Origin: Excoecaria cochinchinensis
Lineage: Eukaryota > Streptophyta > Magnoliopsida > Malpighiales > Euphorbiaceae
Assembly (NCBI GenBank): GCA_947683425.1
Contig: CANTUQ010000081.1
Coordinates: 9,978,501-10,042,500, forward strand
DNA length: 64,000 bases
Direction of reading: 5' to 3'
Part shown: piece by piece, positions 21,801 to 33,408 of the stretch
Position numbering within the stretch: the first letter of the stretch is position 1
Layout of the letters: each line of letters begins with the position of its first letter
The notes under the pieces: model-generated
What the model saw: the letters and a program-made list of their open reading frames with translations, nothing else
Told to the model about the DNA's origin: nothing
Databases searched by the model: none
Program-made: the position numbers and the translations under genes

Positions 21801-22509
21801 AAGTTACATTAATGGCTGTTCTAATAAGTGATTAGATGACTAATGATGTACCCAAATATAGATTGTAAAAAAGTTATAAGCAAAGAGAAGGAAATTAAAG
21901 ATTATAAATATAGATAAAGTAATATCAAGGTTTGTTAAAGTAATTAATTGTTAATTAACAGTCCGATCGTAGTGTTATAAGTGTTAAGAGTATTAGTATA
22001 ATTAGCAGTGATACTGATAATAGAATTGAAAATGTTAAGGTATAGTGACATAAAAGACAATAAAGGATATAAGAGTGATAATTGACCAAAGTAAATAATT
22101 AATGTTCAAAAGATGTGATTACGAAAATAAGCTTATGTGTGCATGCATATAGATTTGGTTATGGAAAATTTAGGATATATATCCACCACTGGGAATTTTT
22201 AATGCTCAGTGCGTAGAGTGTTACTGTGCGCATGTTATGGTAGATTTTGATGTGGCTGAAGATGTAGTAACGACCGAAGGAAGTATTCGACAGTAAGGAT
22301 AGAAGGATTGGCAAGGCATGTATATGATTGCAGTAGACGAGAGCAAAGATGTATGTGTTAGTGTAATTGTTATGTTATTGTATATATATGATTGTTATTA
22401 TTATAAAAAAAAATCCTACTGATCTATTAAGTGCATTGTAGTGTATGTCAGTGTAGTGCTGTGACATCCCGTATCCGCACCACTTACGGGTGTAGGGTGT
22501 TACATAAAT

Positions 22510-22696
22510 AATAGGTATACTTGATTTAAAATAAATTTATGTGTGTGTGTAACATAATAAAGTTTATATAGTGGCATCACTGTAATTAAGTGAAAAGGGA
22601 GGGACTTTAACGAAATTAACTATAAGTGACCGATGTAAGAACTTAAAAATGAATAACTGATAAGAAGGTGAATGAAATAATAATAATAATAATAAC

Positions 22697-22759
<63 letters not shown>

Positions 22760-23715
22760 TAAGTGAAATATAAGAGTAAGTTCGTAATTATGGCAAATGT
22801 GGAAGACTAAACTGTAAATTATTTATAGGAAAGTTCTTAGAAAGACTTTAGTGAATTTAAATTATAGTGCATGGCTATTGAATGGAATTAAAAAAGACTA
22901 ATGAAATTAATTGTATAGTTGTCAAATAAAATATAACAGAAGTATTTAATTAATTATAGTGAGGAATAACAAATGTAAATATAATAGTAACAAATAGTAA
23001 TGTAATTGTAAAATAGTGGTAAAATAAAAGAGAATAATGGACACACTGAAAAGTTAATCATACAATTAAATGTAGTTGAAAAGGGTTTATGCATTAATAT
23101 TAAAAAAAGATTATTAATGTAATTGATTGTTTATTGACAGTCCGATCGTAGTGTTACAAATGTTGAGAGTATTAGTATAATTAATAGTGACAGAAAAGAC
23201 AACAAAAGGATATAAGAATGATTAATGACCAAAGTAAATAATTAATGTTCAAAATGTCTGATTAAGGAAATGCGCTTGTCTGTGCATGAATATAGATATG
23301 GTTATGAAAAATTTAGGATATATATCCACCACTGGGCATTTTAAATGCTCAGTGCGTAGTGTTGTTGCTGCGTGCGGGTTACGAAAATAGGAAGTTTCTA
23401 AGTGGCCAAAATTTCTAGGACAGTCGAGAAGAGAAGCAAATGCAGCGATGATAAGATAGGCATGGCATGTATATGATTAAGATGGACTGTACGGTTTATG
23501 ATTTATGTATATGTTAAGTATGAAATTTCAGACAGTGCTATGTATTAATTGTTATATTATTGTTGTTTACCTGTAAGTTTTATTGATCATCGAACGCGAA
23601 AATAAATTTTACTGAACTGTTTACCATTGCATCATTTTGTGACATTAGTACTGATGAAATGACTGAGATATTCGGTTACTGTGTGTATAGTATAGAATGT
23701 CATAAGGGTGTTACA
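22510..23715 (+). mobile_element. AT-rich LTR copy Y, right piece
   Basis: Continues Y after the TAAAT duplication of X, matching X from about 20940, and ends CATAAGGGTGTTACA at 23715. It contains a (TAA)n tract (22678-22760) and the CACTGGGCAT...ATGCTCAGTG stem (about 23332-23356). CTTTT follows and would be its target duplication; the left end is not seen. Confidence 0.65.
22678..22760. repeat. (TAA)n microsatellite in LTR Y
   Basis: About 80 bp of TAA repeats with one CAA interruption, inside an AT-rich LTR. A shorter tract lies at 26607-26634 in copy C. Confidence 0.95.
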
Positions 23716-23879
23716 CTTTTTTCATTGAATCTGTGTGATTTTAGGTTATGTTGTATGGTATGTATGTGAAGTATGCATGCTAAATGAAATCAAACCTTAT
23801 GAACATGTTTAGGGAGGTTATAAATGATGATTTGAATGTTTAAATTAAAAAGAAATAAATTATATACCATAGACATCAT

Positions 23880-24600
23880 GTAGGCCGAATAATATACTTT
23901 GGTATACAAGGGTATAATGATTAATGCAAATAAATGGTATATTTGTGATAAATAACGTGTAATCTACATAAATTAATGATTAATTGAAGAAAAATAAAGA
24001 TTGGTAAAGAATTTAGTACATGGCCGAATGGTTATGTTGAAATTCTTAAGGCATAATTTGATGTTTAAGGCATAATAACTATGTATACATGGTGATTAAT
24101 ATGTAATCTAGTCAAATGAATGAATAATGGAAAGAAATTAATCATGGAGGAGGAAATAAAGTCTTAGCCGAATATATATGTAAAGAATGTTAAATTATAT
24201 TTTGATGTTTATATGAATTAATGGTATTTTCATAATAATTTATATGTAATATGGTTAAATTAATAATTAAAGAAATGAAAAATAATATTTAGAGTGGAAA
24301 TATAACATAGGCCGAATAGATTATTTAGACTAAATTGAATATATGTTGTGATATAATGTAATTAAATTGTATACTTAGGCTTAATGAAATGTAATTTAAG
24401 TAAATAAATGAAGAATGAATGAAAAATAAAAATAAGAAGAACAAGATTAATTGGGCCGAATGGTATATAAGACTGGACTATAGTATATTTAGCTAATTAA
24501 CTAAGTATAAAGACAAAAAATGAATATACAATGGAAAATGAGTATGTGATAATTTATTTGGAATTAATTGAATGTATGTGAATATTTTCGACTATAATAA
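23880..24600 (+). repeat. Degenerate tandem repeat of about 143 bp marked by GGCCGAAT
   Basis: GGCCGAAT-type words occur at about 23884, 24022, 24172, 24311 and 24455, i.e. every 138-150 bp. Each is followed by similar AT-rich text (TTTGATGTTTA..., ATGTAATCTAGT..., GAAAGAAA). The same word marks repeats in X at 16014, 18730 and 18835. Confidence 0.6.
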
Positions 24601-24906
24601 TGTAATATGTTTGTATTGAAAGTTGTGAAATATATGGCATTTTAATGAAGTTATGGTATGAATGGTGTTAGTATTAAGTAATGGATGGTTTAGAGTTAAA
24701 TTGATGGAAATTAAATGAAACAGAAGTGAAAATGTTTTATTGGCGAAATGATTTTCTAATAAATTAATGTTATGAAATAAATGTTAGTTAAGTATTTCGT
24801 GGTAATTTAATGAAATAAAAAATGTTATTGCCGTCAGTAGTGGTCTGGTGGTTAAATCTAGTTTAGAATATAGTTAGCTAGCCATAGGGATTTCACACCG
24901 CGATAC

Positions 24907-25053
24907 GAGTCATGATGACTCACTTAAGTAGGCCAATGACGGTCTACTAAAATGTTGGAATGTTAAAATATTGAAATGTAAAATGAAATGAAATGGAATG
25001 TATGTGTGATCTTTAGGGATCACTCTAAAATGTAGTGGACCTGTGGGGTCTAC
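24907..25053 (+). other. Stem-loop set in AT-rich LTR C
   Basis: GAGTCATGATGACTC (24907-24921), GGCCAATGACGGTC (24931-24944), GTGATCTTTAGGGATCAC (25006-25023) and GTGGACC...GGGTCTAC (25035-25053). Counterparts with different bases but kept pairing occur in Z and W (minus strand) and X. Confidence 0.6.
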
Positions 25054-28000
25054 GTCCCGTGTATCCGGTTTAAAAATTTCTACCGGATTAATACTAGGGA
25101 CAAAATTGTAAAAATGAACTTTTAAATGGTAAAAGTCAATTAAATTGAGTAAATGAGAGTTAAAATGAGAAATAGAATGATAAAGGACTTAACTATAAGA
25201 AATTACAAAGATATAGGGATCAAATGGTAAAAAATGTAAATTGAATAGTTAATAGAGTTAAATAAGAGAAAATATGAATGAATTGGTATAATAAGTGAAT
25301 TGATTATGAAATAAGGATTAAAATATAATTTGATATTAAAATAATATTTTAAGGGTTAAATGGTAATTTGTAAGTTAAAAAATGAATTAATTGTAGAAAC
25401 AAGATTATTTAATGGTATTATTATAAGTAAATGAAAAGGGAAAGGTAATAAAGTAAATTGAAATAATAATGAGATTTAAAAATAAAATGATAATTTTACA
25501 TGCAAGTAATGAAACAAAAGTAAAAATGACTAAATGGTAATTTGTATATGAAAATAATGGAATTAATATGACAAAAAAATTAATTAGTGTCATTATTGTA
25601 AATAAATACGATTGAAGGGTAATGTTGTAATTTAGTGAGTTGTAAGTATTAAGGAGTAAATTTATGATAATTGAGTTAAGTAAGGACTAGAATGTAACTT
25701 AAATGAAAATGTAAGAATTAATTGAGAAGCTAAATGGTAATGGATGATTAATGAATAAACAAGGTTACTAATGAATTAGATTGACAAAAAGAAAATTTAT
25801 TTGTCGATGAGTTAATTTAATAAAAGATTAAGGATGGAATTGTAAATTCACAATAATAGTATTTATTCAATCAGTAACTTGTAAATTGATAATAGTATAT
25901 AAATTAATAGTGTAATTAAGAAAAAGTAGAATATTTAATGAATACTGTTAGTATAAAGATTAAAAGAATAAATTGGTGCAAGAATAATAATTATGGACTA
26001 ATAAGGAGTTAACAAGTCAAATTGTAAGTTAATTACGAGGAATAGGTAAATAATGGCATAATTGTAATTATGGGTAAAGCAAAGGGTAAAACTATAAATT
26101 GAGTCGTGTTAAGGGATTAAACTGAAATTTGACAATAATGATGTAATTAAAGATTTAAAATGTAATTGGGGTAAAAAGTGGATTGATAATTATAGTGAAC
26201 ATAACAATTCTAGTGGATGAATCGAGTAATAAATAATAATAGCAGTGATAATGATAATAAAATGAACAAATTAATGTAGAATATAAGTTATGTAAATTGT
26301 ATGGGGATTAATTGAATGAAAATAAATAATTAATAATTATTATTATGCCAAATGAAATAGTAAAACTATTTATGATTAATGCTTATTTAAATGTATGTAT
26401 GTAGTTGTGTGCATCATTTAGTAAATAAAAAATTTACGGATATTTTATACGTGGAATGTAAAATAAAAATGAATATTAATTAAGAATGGTAAAAAGAATA
26501 AAATAAGTAAATAAAGAATGAAATTGTAAACTAATTATGTTAAATTTAATAATGGGAGTTAAATGAATAATAAATAAAATAATAACAATGATAAAGTGAG
26601 TGTCACTAATAATAATAATAATAATAATAATAATTGACAATAATAGAACTAATACTATTATAATTGAATAAAGTACTAATACTAAAGGACTATAATAAAG
26701 TATTAAAAAAGTTAAAACAAAAACTAATGTGATTACTTTGTGTATGTCACTAAAATTAAATAAAGTGTTAATAGAAAAGTAACGAAGGTTGAAAAAAGAT
26801 AATGAAATGATAATAGTGTTAATGAATGTTAATAATGTTAAAAAGATAATGATATAGAGATAATGTTAATAACGTAAGTCAATAGTACAAAATCAATAAC
26901 TCGCCATTTAAATGAAAGTAGTTTGAACCGAAAGTGAAATGTAATAACGGTAATCATATTAGTGGAGAATATGACAAAGAAAATAATACAAAAAGAGTTA
27001 AATAAAATGCGATCGTTTGTAAATATTAACTTAATGGATTAATAAGTATAATATGCATATTGTATTTAAATGGCATTGAAACAAATATGCTTGTGTGTGT
27101 GCATGCATTTAGATGGAAAGTTTAGGGTATGTATCCACTACTGGATATTTTTAATGCTCAGCACGTAATCTTGTAACTGCATGTAGGTTATGAGAAGTAG
27201 GAAGCTTAAAGTGGCCGAAAAGTGCCTGTTGATTTGACAGAAGTGACAGATAGCAGGAATAGTAGCGTAGACATGGCATGTATATGATCGATAGGCCAAG
27301 ATTGAAATCTGTTTGTACGGATCTTTTAGGGTCATATATGTATAATGTAAGGTATATGAATAGATTTATATATGAATTGTTTATTTTAGTGTGTTTGAAT
27401 AATTGAATGTTAGAAAAAAAAGTTATTTATCGTACTGTTTAGTGTAATGTTATTAGCAACGGTTCAATGATATGTTATCTATTAACGTACGTATAGTATA
27501 GTGTTATAAGGGTGTTTGTCACACCCCAAATCGGGCCTAGTCGGACTTGGCAAGTTAAGCCGGATAAGTGAAGGGTAATTCGGTAATTTGTACATGAGGA
27601 ATTTGGATAATAAGGACTTAATGGCAAGTAATTAATTAAGTATGTTAAGAAGAGAAATGTTAGAGTGTGCTTGTAGTGTATGGTTGTAGGGTGTTTGTTG
27701 GGGGTTTTTATCTAGTGTGTGTTGTTTGGTAACATGGACTAAAGGCAATAATATAGTGGATTGTGTGTTTGGTACCTAAGATGGAAAATATCTACTCAAG
27801 TATTATATGGTGTATGTGAGAGTATGGTGCCAAGTTTGAAAGTCAAAAGTGGGATTATTGGTCCTATAGGAAGTTGCCAAGTGGAATGAGTAGGTGGAGC
27901 AATTAATGAAAAGGGAAAAGAAAGAGAAAAGAGGGAAAAGAAATCTGCCTCACGTCCCTCTCTCCTCTCTTTCTCGGTTTTCTTCTCTCTTTTCCTTGTT

Positions 28001-28802
28001 CATCCTCTACTTCATCTCCTTTCTTGGTGGCTGGTTTCTTGCAAGATCCTTGGTTGCTTTGTTTGAGTTTAGAGCAAGATTGAAGAGGTGAGTGTGGCAT
28101 TTAGGGTTCCCTGCATTTTGAGTTCATCTCCTTCCTTCTCTTCTTTTGATTTTGTTTAAGTAAAGGTTTTTGGATGAGTAATTTGTGGGTTTTGGTTTTG
28201 TGCAAGCTTTGGGTATCAAGAGAAGCTCAAGGGTAAAGAGAAGGTGAAGATGGGGTTTTGAAGCTTCAAAGAAATCAGGTTTGGGAACTTTGATTTATGA
28301 AATTGTACTTGTGAGTTGTTGTGCCTAATTCTCACTTAGGATGTAAATGAGTTTGTATTGTTTAAATCTCTGGAATTTTGAGTGTTTTGGCATGTGTATA
28401 GGTATGATTGATGTGGGTAGATGAGTTAGTAATGCATGATTAGGATTGAATTGAAGGTATGTGAGTTTGGGAATTTATGTGCCATTTATTTTGTGCATTT
28501 TCATGATTTTTGGTATCTTTGATGGAATTTCTGAGAAATTGATGTTTAAAGAGGTTCATGTTAGTCTAAATGTTATGGGTTTTGGTTGATTTAAGTTGTG
28601 ATGATTGATTGTTGAATTTTGGAAGTAAAAATTAAAGTTGTTGAGTTTAGGATTTACTTTGTGAGTTTAACATTGTGATTTTGTGAGTTATGCATATATG
28701 AGTTTTCCTAATTTGTGGTTTCTATTTAGTTGGATTAATTGAATGATTAAGTATGTTATTGCATGTGGTGATTGAAGTTATTGAGTTTTTGCCTGGAAAT
28801 TT

Positions 28803-29065
28803 CATGGTCCTGTCACTAGTAGTGACGACTGTCACGAGTCGTGACAGTAAGCCCCTGTCACTAGTAGTGACGATTGTCACGAGTCGTGACAGTAAGCCAA
28901 GCCCCTGTCACTAGTAGTGACGACTGTCATGAGTCGTGACAGTAAGCCCCTGTCACTAGTAGTAACGATTGTCACGAGTCGTGACAGTAAGCCAAGCCCC
29001 TGTCACTAGTAGTGACGATTGTCACGAGTCGTGACAGTAAGCCCCTATCACGAGTAGTGACCGCC
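28803..29065. repeat. Palindrome tandem array (GTCACTAGTAGTGAC + GTCACGAGTCGTGAC)
   Basis: Five near-identical units of about 44-50 bp, each made of two palindromes (GTCACTAGTAGTGAC and TGTCACGAGTCGTGACA) and a spacer containing AAGCC. Changes between units often remain self-complementary. Confidence 0.9.
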
Positions 29066-29297
29066 TCCTCTCCCACAACATGTTTCTAAATGTCTTATGT
29101 CTTGAAATTTGATGTTTTAATTCTTGTCCTTTGTTCATTTTAACTTACGTTCTGGTTCTTAATAGTTATTTAACGTCACCTCAGTGCTTAAGTTATATTT
29201 AATTGTAATTATCTTTGTTGCATGGTATTATATTGAATATTATGTTTCGATTATGGAATATTTTTGCATGGCCTGCAAGAGTCAGTCCAGTGGATAG

Positions 29298-29560
29298 TTA
29301 GGCATGCCTAATAGAGTTTCGTTAGCTGCAGCCCCTTTGAATGTTTGGACCCTAATCAGGTCCCCCGTTTGTTTCCTCGCGAACCCTTTATGTGCTCGGA
29401 TCCTCGCGATCCTTTTTAATGTGCTTGGATCTTGTTTAAGATCCCCTTCAGAAAAATGTTTTGAATAAAATTATATGATAGTATTCGATTTGCACCCGTA
29501 AGGTGGTGATAGTATTCGATTCGCACCCGTAAGGTGGTGATAGTATACTCGTTATCCACT
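29298..29560 (+). other. Chain of conserved stem-loops in LTR
   Basis: TTAGGCATGCCTAA (29298-29311), GCTGCAGC (29325-29332), GGACCCTAATCAGGTCC (29347-29363), GTTTCCTCGCGAACC (29371-29385), GGATCCTCGCGATCC (29398-29412), GGATCTTGTTTAAGATCC (29427-29444), then two copies of a 36-bp repeat each holding CACCCGTAAGGTG. Confidence 0.85.
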
Positions 29561-30030
29561 ATTTTGAGTCAGTAGGTATTCTGTTTGTTTTTCCTAATAT
29601 GAACAAGAGAATGTGATATTCGAATGAGCATGATTCTGGACATGTGAATCGGTTATGTATCCGAATGTGATTATGAAACTCTGAATGGGTTGAGTATGAC
29701 CTAAACATGTGAATTGGACATATTTATCTGCATATATATGTATATGTATATCATATTGTAAATGTATTATATGCCGTCGATTGTGGAATATAAGTACTGG
29801 AACTAAGACGTGCATGGCTGTGACCATGATCTTTCGAATGCCATGAATAGACTTTATCATGTCATGCTTATAAGAATATGAATTAATAGGTTTTGAATGC
29901 TATGATTAGTAAACACGTGAACAACCATGATTTTATCCTATTGACTGTTATGGTGATGTATGTGAATCAAAATACGTATGAATGTGCTCTTGATCTTGGA
30001 ATGTTATATATATGGTGTTATGTTGCGTGC

Positions 30031-30057
30031 GCTCTCTCTCTCTCTCTCTCTCTCTCT
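30031..30057. repeat. (CT)n microsatellite
   Basis: About 27 bp of pure CT repeats inside the solo LTR. Confidence 0.9.
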
Positions 30058-30647
30058 AGTTTATTCTATTGTAGTGATTTCGGCGTGTGTTCATGTGTTT
30101 ACATTTCAAGGCATGATATTGTATGGATTAGAGTCGAGCAGTGGAAGTGTGGTGATTTGATGTTATACCTTGGGTTCCGTTTAGTGTATGCGTCTTGTGA
30201 CATGATTAAAGTATATGTTGATACCTGGTAATGATGCATGGTAGTTGAGTGTATTATTGCTTGGTAACTGTGTTGCATGAGAACGGGTTTCCGCTAAAGT
30301 AACGGTACCTTGGTATGATATTTGCATGTGTAAATGTTCACGAGATTATATATGGTGAAGTGTTGCTAGCTGATCTCTCGGCAAGCCCAGTAAGTATATG
30401 CATGAGAATTTGTATGTAGTTTTACATGAATATTTGTATCTACTGTGATCCTTTGTCTGCTTGGGGCTTTGCTTAATATGATATAAGAGTGTAGTTTTCG
30501 GACGAATATGATATTGAGATGAGCACTCAGCTAATTTGTATAAGTATGTGTGTATGATCTTCCGAATGCATGGTTTTCCTATGCAGGCTTGTATATCCAT
30601 CTGTTATGGTTATTTGCATGTGCCATTTGCATATGTGACTTGCTTTG

Positions 30648-30740
30648 GCGACCATTGTGAATGGTCGTCCATATTGCTTGTATGTTCTCCCCACTAAGCG
30701 TTTATCGCTTAGCACGGGCTCTTTTCCCGTGCAGGTGGCA
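30648..30740 (+). other. Conserved hairpin trio including CCCCACTAAGCG module
   Basis: GGCGACCATT gtg AATGGTCGTCC forms a 10-bp stem at about 30648-30670. CTAAGCG TTTAT CGCTTAG and CACGGG...CCCGTG follow (30694-30732), then CAGGTGGCAGG. Confidence 0.8.
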
Positions 30741-31181
30741 GGTTTGGTTCGGTTCGAGTCGAGCATCTGCAGGGTCGACCACATAGGAGTTTAGAAGTTC
30801 TGTATTTTGTTATCAGCTTATGTGATTTTGGATTTTGTAATTCAGTAATGTTTTGTATGTGTATAGATTTAAAGATCTCGATATAATTTTGGGCTATGTA
30901 AGTGTTTTTGAATATTAACGTTTTGAAATTTTTTTTTTATATCTTTTATGCTTCCGCTGAATGAATGCTTGTGTGCATGATAGTATGCTTTCGCTTAGTG
31001 CTCGTGTGTGTGTGCGCGATGGAATGCATGATCACCTTGTGCCCTCAAAAGTTTTTAATTTCCCCGTGTTTTTGCATGATTGTATGCCTTCGCTTAGCGT
31101 AAGTGTGCATGTATGTGAGTGAGCGTCGATAGCGCACCTGCGTCCTTCCAACGGGGACGTAGGGGGTGTAACAGTGTTACA

Positions 31182-31545
31182 AAGCCCCTCTCTTCTCTCT
31201 CCCAAAACTATTTATCCCTTTCCCCAAAAATCTAGATTTTAGGAAGAAATTAAGTCAATTAAATTCAAATCTTTAATTTTGAAACGGAAAAAAAAATGGA
31301 TTTGACTCTCAAAAGTCCCGACAAACATTGGAATTAAATTCAAAATTAAATTCCAAAATTTTCTGGGTGCAAAAATGCCAGAAAGGTGAGGAAGACGACA
31401 AGGGGCAGTCTCATCGCAAAGGGCGCCATTGCATGCGCATCCGCCCCTCGCTAGGGGCAGCCTTGCAGCGTGCGCATGAAGGGCGGCCTTACAGCACGCC
31501 CGCCCCTCGCAAGGGGCGGTCTCGCATCGTGCGTGGGAGGGGGAC
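31182..31545 (-). mobile_element. Piece of 3' LTR of element R (minus strand)
   Basis: Lies between the end of LTR C and the start of the Tat element. It joins 49914-50068 when that element is removed (GGGAC before, GGGGC after). It contains the LTR leader and a GC-rich block (31395-31545) with CCCCTCGCTAGGGG-type palindromes. The GGGAC/GGGGC flanks are a 5-bp target duplication with one change. Confidence 0.7.
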
Positions 31546-31844
31546 TGTAGACATCGGGTCCCGAGTAGCCTTGATCAGGATTACCCGATGATGAAATTTA
31601 GCTATGCCGGCTTATAGGCAAAAAGATTGGAGCTCAGAAGTGATTTTCCTTGTCTTTTCGGTGAGTAAAAAGTGTATTTTAAAAATATTTTAAAAATATT
31701 TTTTAAAATTATTTTGGAGAACAAAAAGTGTGTTTTAGGTTGAGGGTATTTTATATAAAATTTAAAAAAAAAGGTGAAAAAATGATTAAAAAATGAAAAA
31801 TGATGGAAAAAATGTTGAAAAAATCGGGGAAAAAATAACGACGG

Positions 31845-32005
31845 AAGGGCGACGGCCTTGTACGTGCGCGGAGCGAGCGCTCCGCGCGACCGACGCCCCG
31901 GGCGTCGGTCGTTCTGCGCGAGCGACGCCTTGGGCGTCGCTCGCTCCGCGCACGGAACGTGCGCGGAACGCACGCACTCCGCGTGGAAATGCACGGAGTG
32001 GCGCC
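31845..32005. repeat. GC-rich palindromic island in Tat LTR
   Basis: Nested inverted words including GCGCGGAGCGAGCGCTCCGC, GACGCCCCGGGCGTC and GCGACGCCTTGGGCGTCGC, with very high CpG content in an AT-rich LTR. The 3' LTR counterpart is 47805-47970. Confidence 0.85.
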
Positions 32006-32137
32006 GTTTCTCGACGTGGGGCGCCGATTTTGCCCCCATTTCGCCCCACTTCGCCCATTTTCAGATCCCACTCATTTTTTAACGGTTTTTGGACGGTTTT
32101 GTGTGGTTTTGGGTGGTTTTTGAGGGTGAAAACACTA

Positions 32138-32299
32138 GAAAAAATTCAGAAACCAGGGGGGACGAAAGAAGAACATTTGGAGAGCAAAAAACTGATTTTT
32201 TGGGTTTTTACTTAGAGAGAAAAAATTCAGAAACCAGGGGGGAACGAAAGAAGAACATTTGGAGAGCAAAAAACTGATTTTTTGGGTTTTTACTTAGAG
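32138..32299 (+). repeat. 81-bp tandem duplication in 5' LTR
   Basis: The block starting GAAAAAATTCAGAAACC occurs at 32138 and again at 32219 but only once in the 3' LTR (about 48107). The copies differ by about one inserted base. Confidence 0.9.
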
Positions 32300-33408
32300 A
32301 GAAAAAATCAATCTTTACATACTGGTTTTTAGAGTTTTTTTCTTCAAGTTTCCAAGCTATTTTCCAAGCATTTTCACAAGGAAGAGACAAGGAATTCAAG
32401 ACTTCTACCTTCAATTCTTCAAAACTGAATTTGAGGGTAATTATTCTTGGTTCTACTCATTAATTCTCTTGTTAATTTCATTTATTTTTGCTTCCAATTA
32501 ACACATTAAACATGTAAATTCTCTTAGTCTCCATATTCTTCTTCTTATTTTTATCTTTAACAAGTAAATTCTTTTAAATCTTATTATATTATTTTCATGT
32601 CAAATTATTTTTTTGTCCATGTTATTATGCATGTTTAATCTAGTTTGTCAATATCTTTGATTTCTTTATGTTATATCATGATTATTATTATGTTTGCATG
32701 TGTTAAATATCATTAAAGTTTTTACTAGACTTGTTTATTGTTATCATTAGGTGTTAGTATCATTATTATCATTAATGTTATTGTTCATATTTTGCATGTA
32801 TGTTAAAGTTCAAATTTATTTTCTTATGCCTTTATGATAGATATTACTTTAAACTTTATTATGCATGTTAAGTTTTATTGTTCTTATGTTACACATTCAT
32901 GCACATTTTATGAGTAATAAAATTGATTGTCATTAATTTTTCATGCATGTTAACCTTTATTATTAATAAATTGCATTTGCCATGATGTTATCTCATTTTA
33001 TGCATGTTAAATTGCATCATAATTATTTTTATGCATGTTATAGTATCTTATGCATGTTATATGGTCATTGTACATATTATCTTTTATGTCATATTATTTC
33101 GTTGGCTTAATCACTAACATTAATTTCTTTTATTTTTATTTTTGGTTGCAAATCATTGTTTTATTCTCATTTGAGCACCCATGCACGTGAAGGAGGAGTT
33201 GCGGGGTTTGGTATTTTCTTTATACATTTTTAATTTTCATTTTATTTTAATTTCCTCGTATATATTCATTGAATAAAATGTTTTCTTATGCGCACCTAAA
33301 TAAAAATCACAAAAATAGTTTTACTAAATTAATTTAGATTTTTCATAATAAAATGGGACCAATGTCCTAGTTTTCATCCCAAATAAAATTATCACATCCA
33401 AAATATTT

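Larger units (their letters stand above)
14640..22504 (+). mobile_element. Very long AT-rich LTR copy X (about 5.3 kb net), interrupted
   Basis: Starts TGAAATGGCCC and ends TAGGGTGTTACA, with perfect TAAAT duplications at 14635-14639 and 22505-22509. Removing the solo Tekay LTR inside it leaves about 5.3 kb. No PBS, gag or pol is present, so it is read as a solo LTR. Contents in order: leader with TTTCTCTAGAG (about 15375), CT-rich stretch, GGCCGAATGG repeats, the CCATAGGGATTCC block (19619), a long run of degenerate GGGACTAAAATGTAATTT-like words (19.9-21 kb), a hairpin module (22185-22245) and the 3' end. The family cannot be named from LTR sequence alone. Confidence 0.7.
23716..27516 (+). 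mobile_element. AT-rich LTR copy C, right part
   Basis: Matches X from the TTCCATTGAAAA block (compare 15860) to the end. The last bases of the LTR (ACA) lie at 31179-31181, after the solo Tekay LTR inserted 3 bp before its terminus. Its left part is not in view because Y is inserted there. It contains a degenerate tandem repeat of about 143 bp (23880-24600), a stem-loop set (24907-25053) and long runs of GGGACTAAA-like words. No coding frame. Confidence 0.65.
27517..31173 (+). mobile_element. Solo LTR, Tekay-type, plus strand (3657 bp)
   Basis: TGTCACACCCC to GGGGGTGTAACA with perfect GTGTT duplications at 27512-27516 and 31174-31178, inserted 3 bp from the end of LTR C. No PBS or coding region adjoins it. 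It contains a GAAGAG/GTGAGT donor and GCAAG acceptor about 119 nt apart (28088-28206), TCAGGTTTGGGA (28277), a palindrome array (28800-29065), the stem-loop chain (29298-29560), a CT microsatellite (30031-30057) and the double hairpin (30689-30732). Confidence 0.92.

Noticed and set aside
28803..29065. CRISPR-like regular repeat array (also 40045-40460 and 47049-47371)
   Set aside because: The setting is a plant LTR; spacers are repeats themselves, units are palindromic and no cas gene is present.
31182..31591. 87-codon frame at 31328-31591 as a host gene
   Set aside because: It spans the junction between an LTR fragment and the Tat 5' LTR and has no domain.
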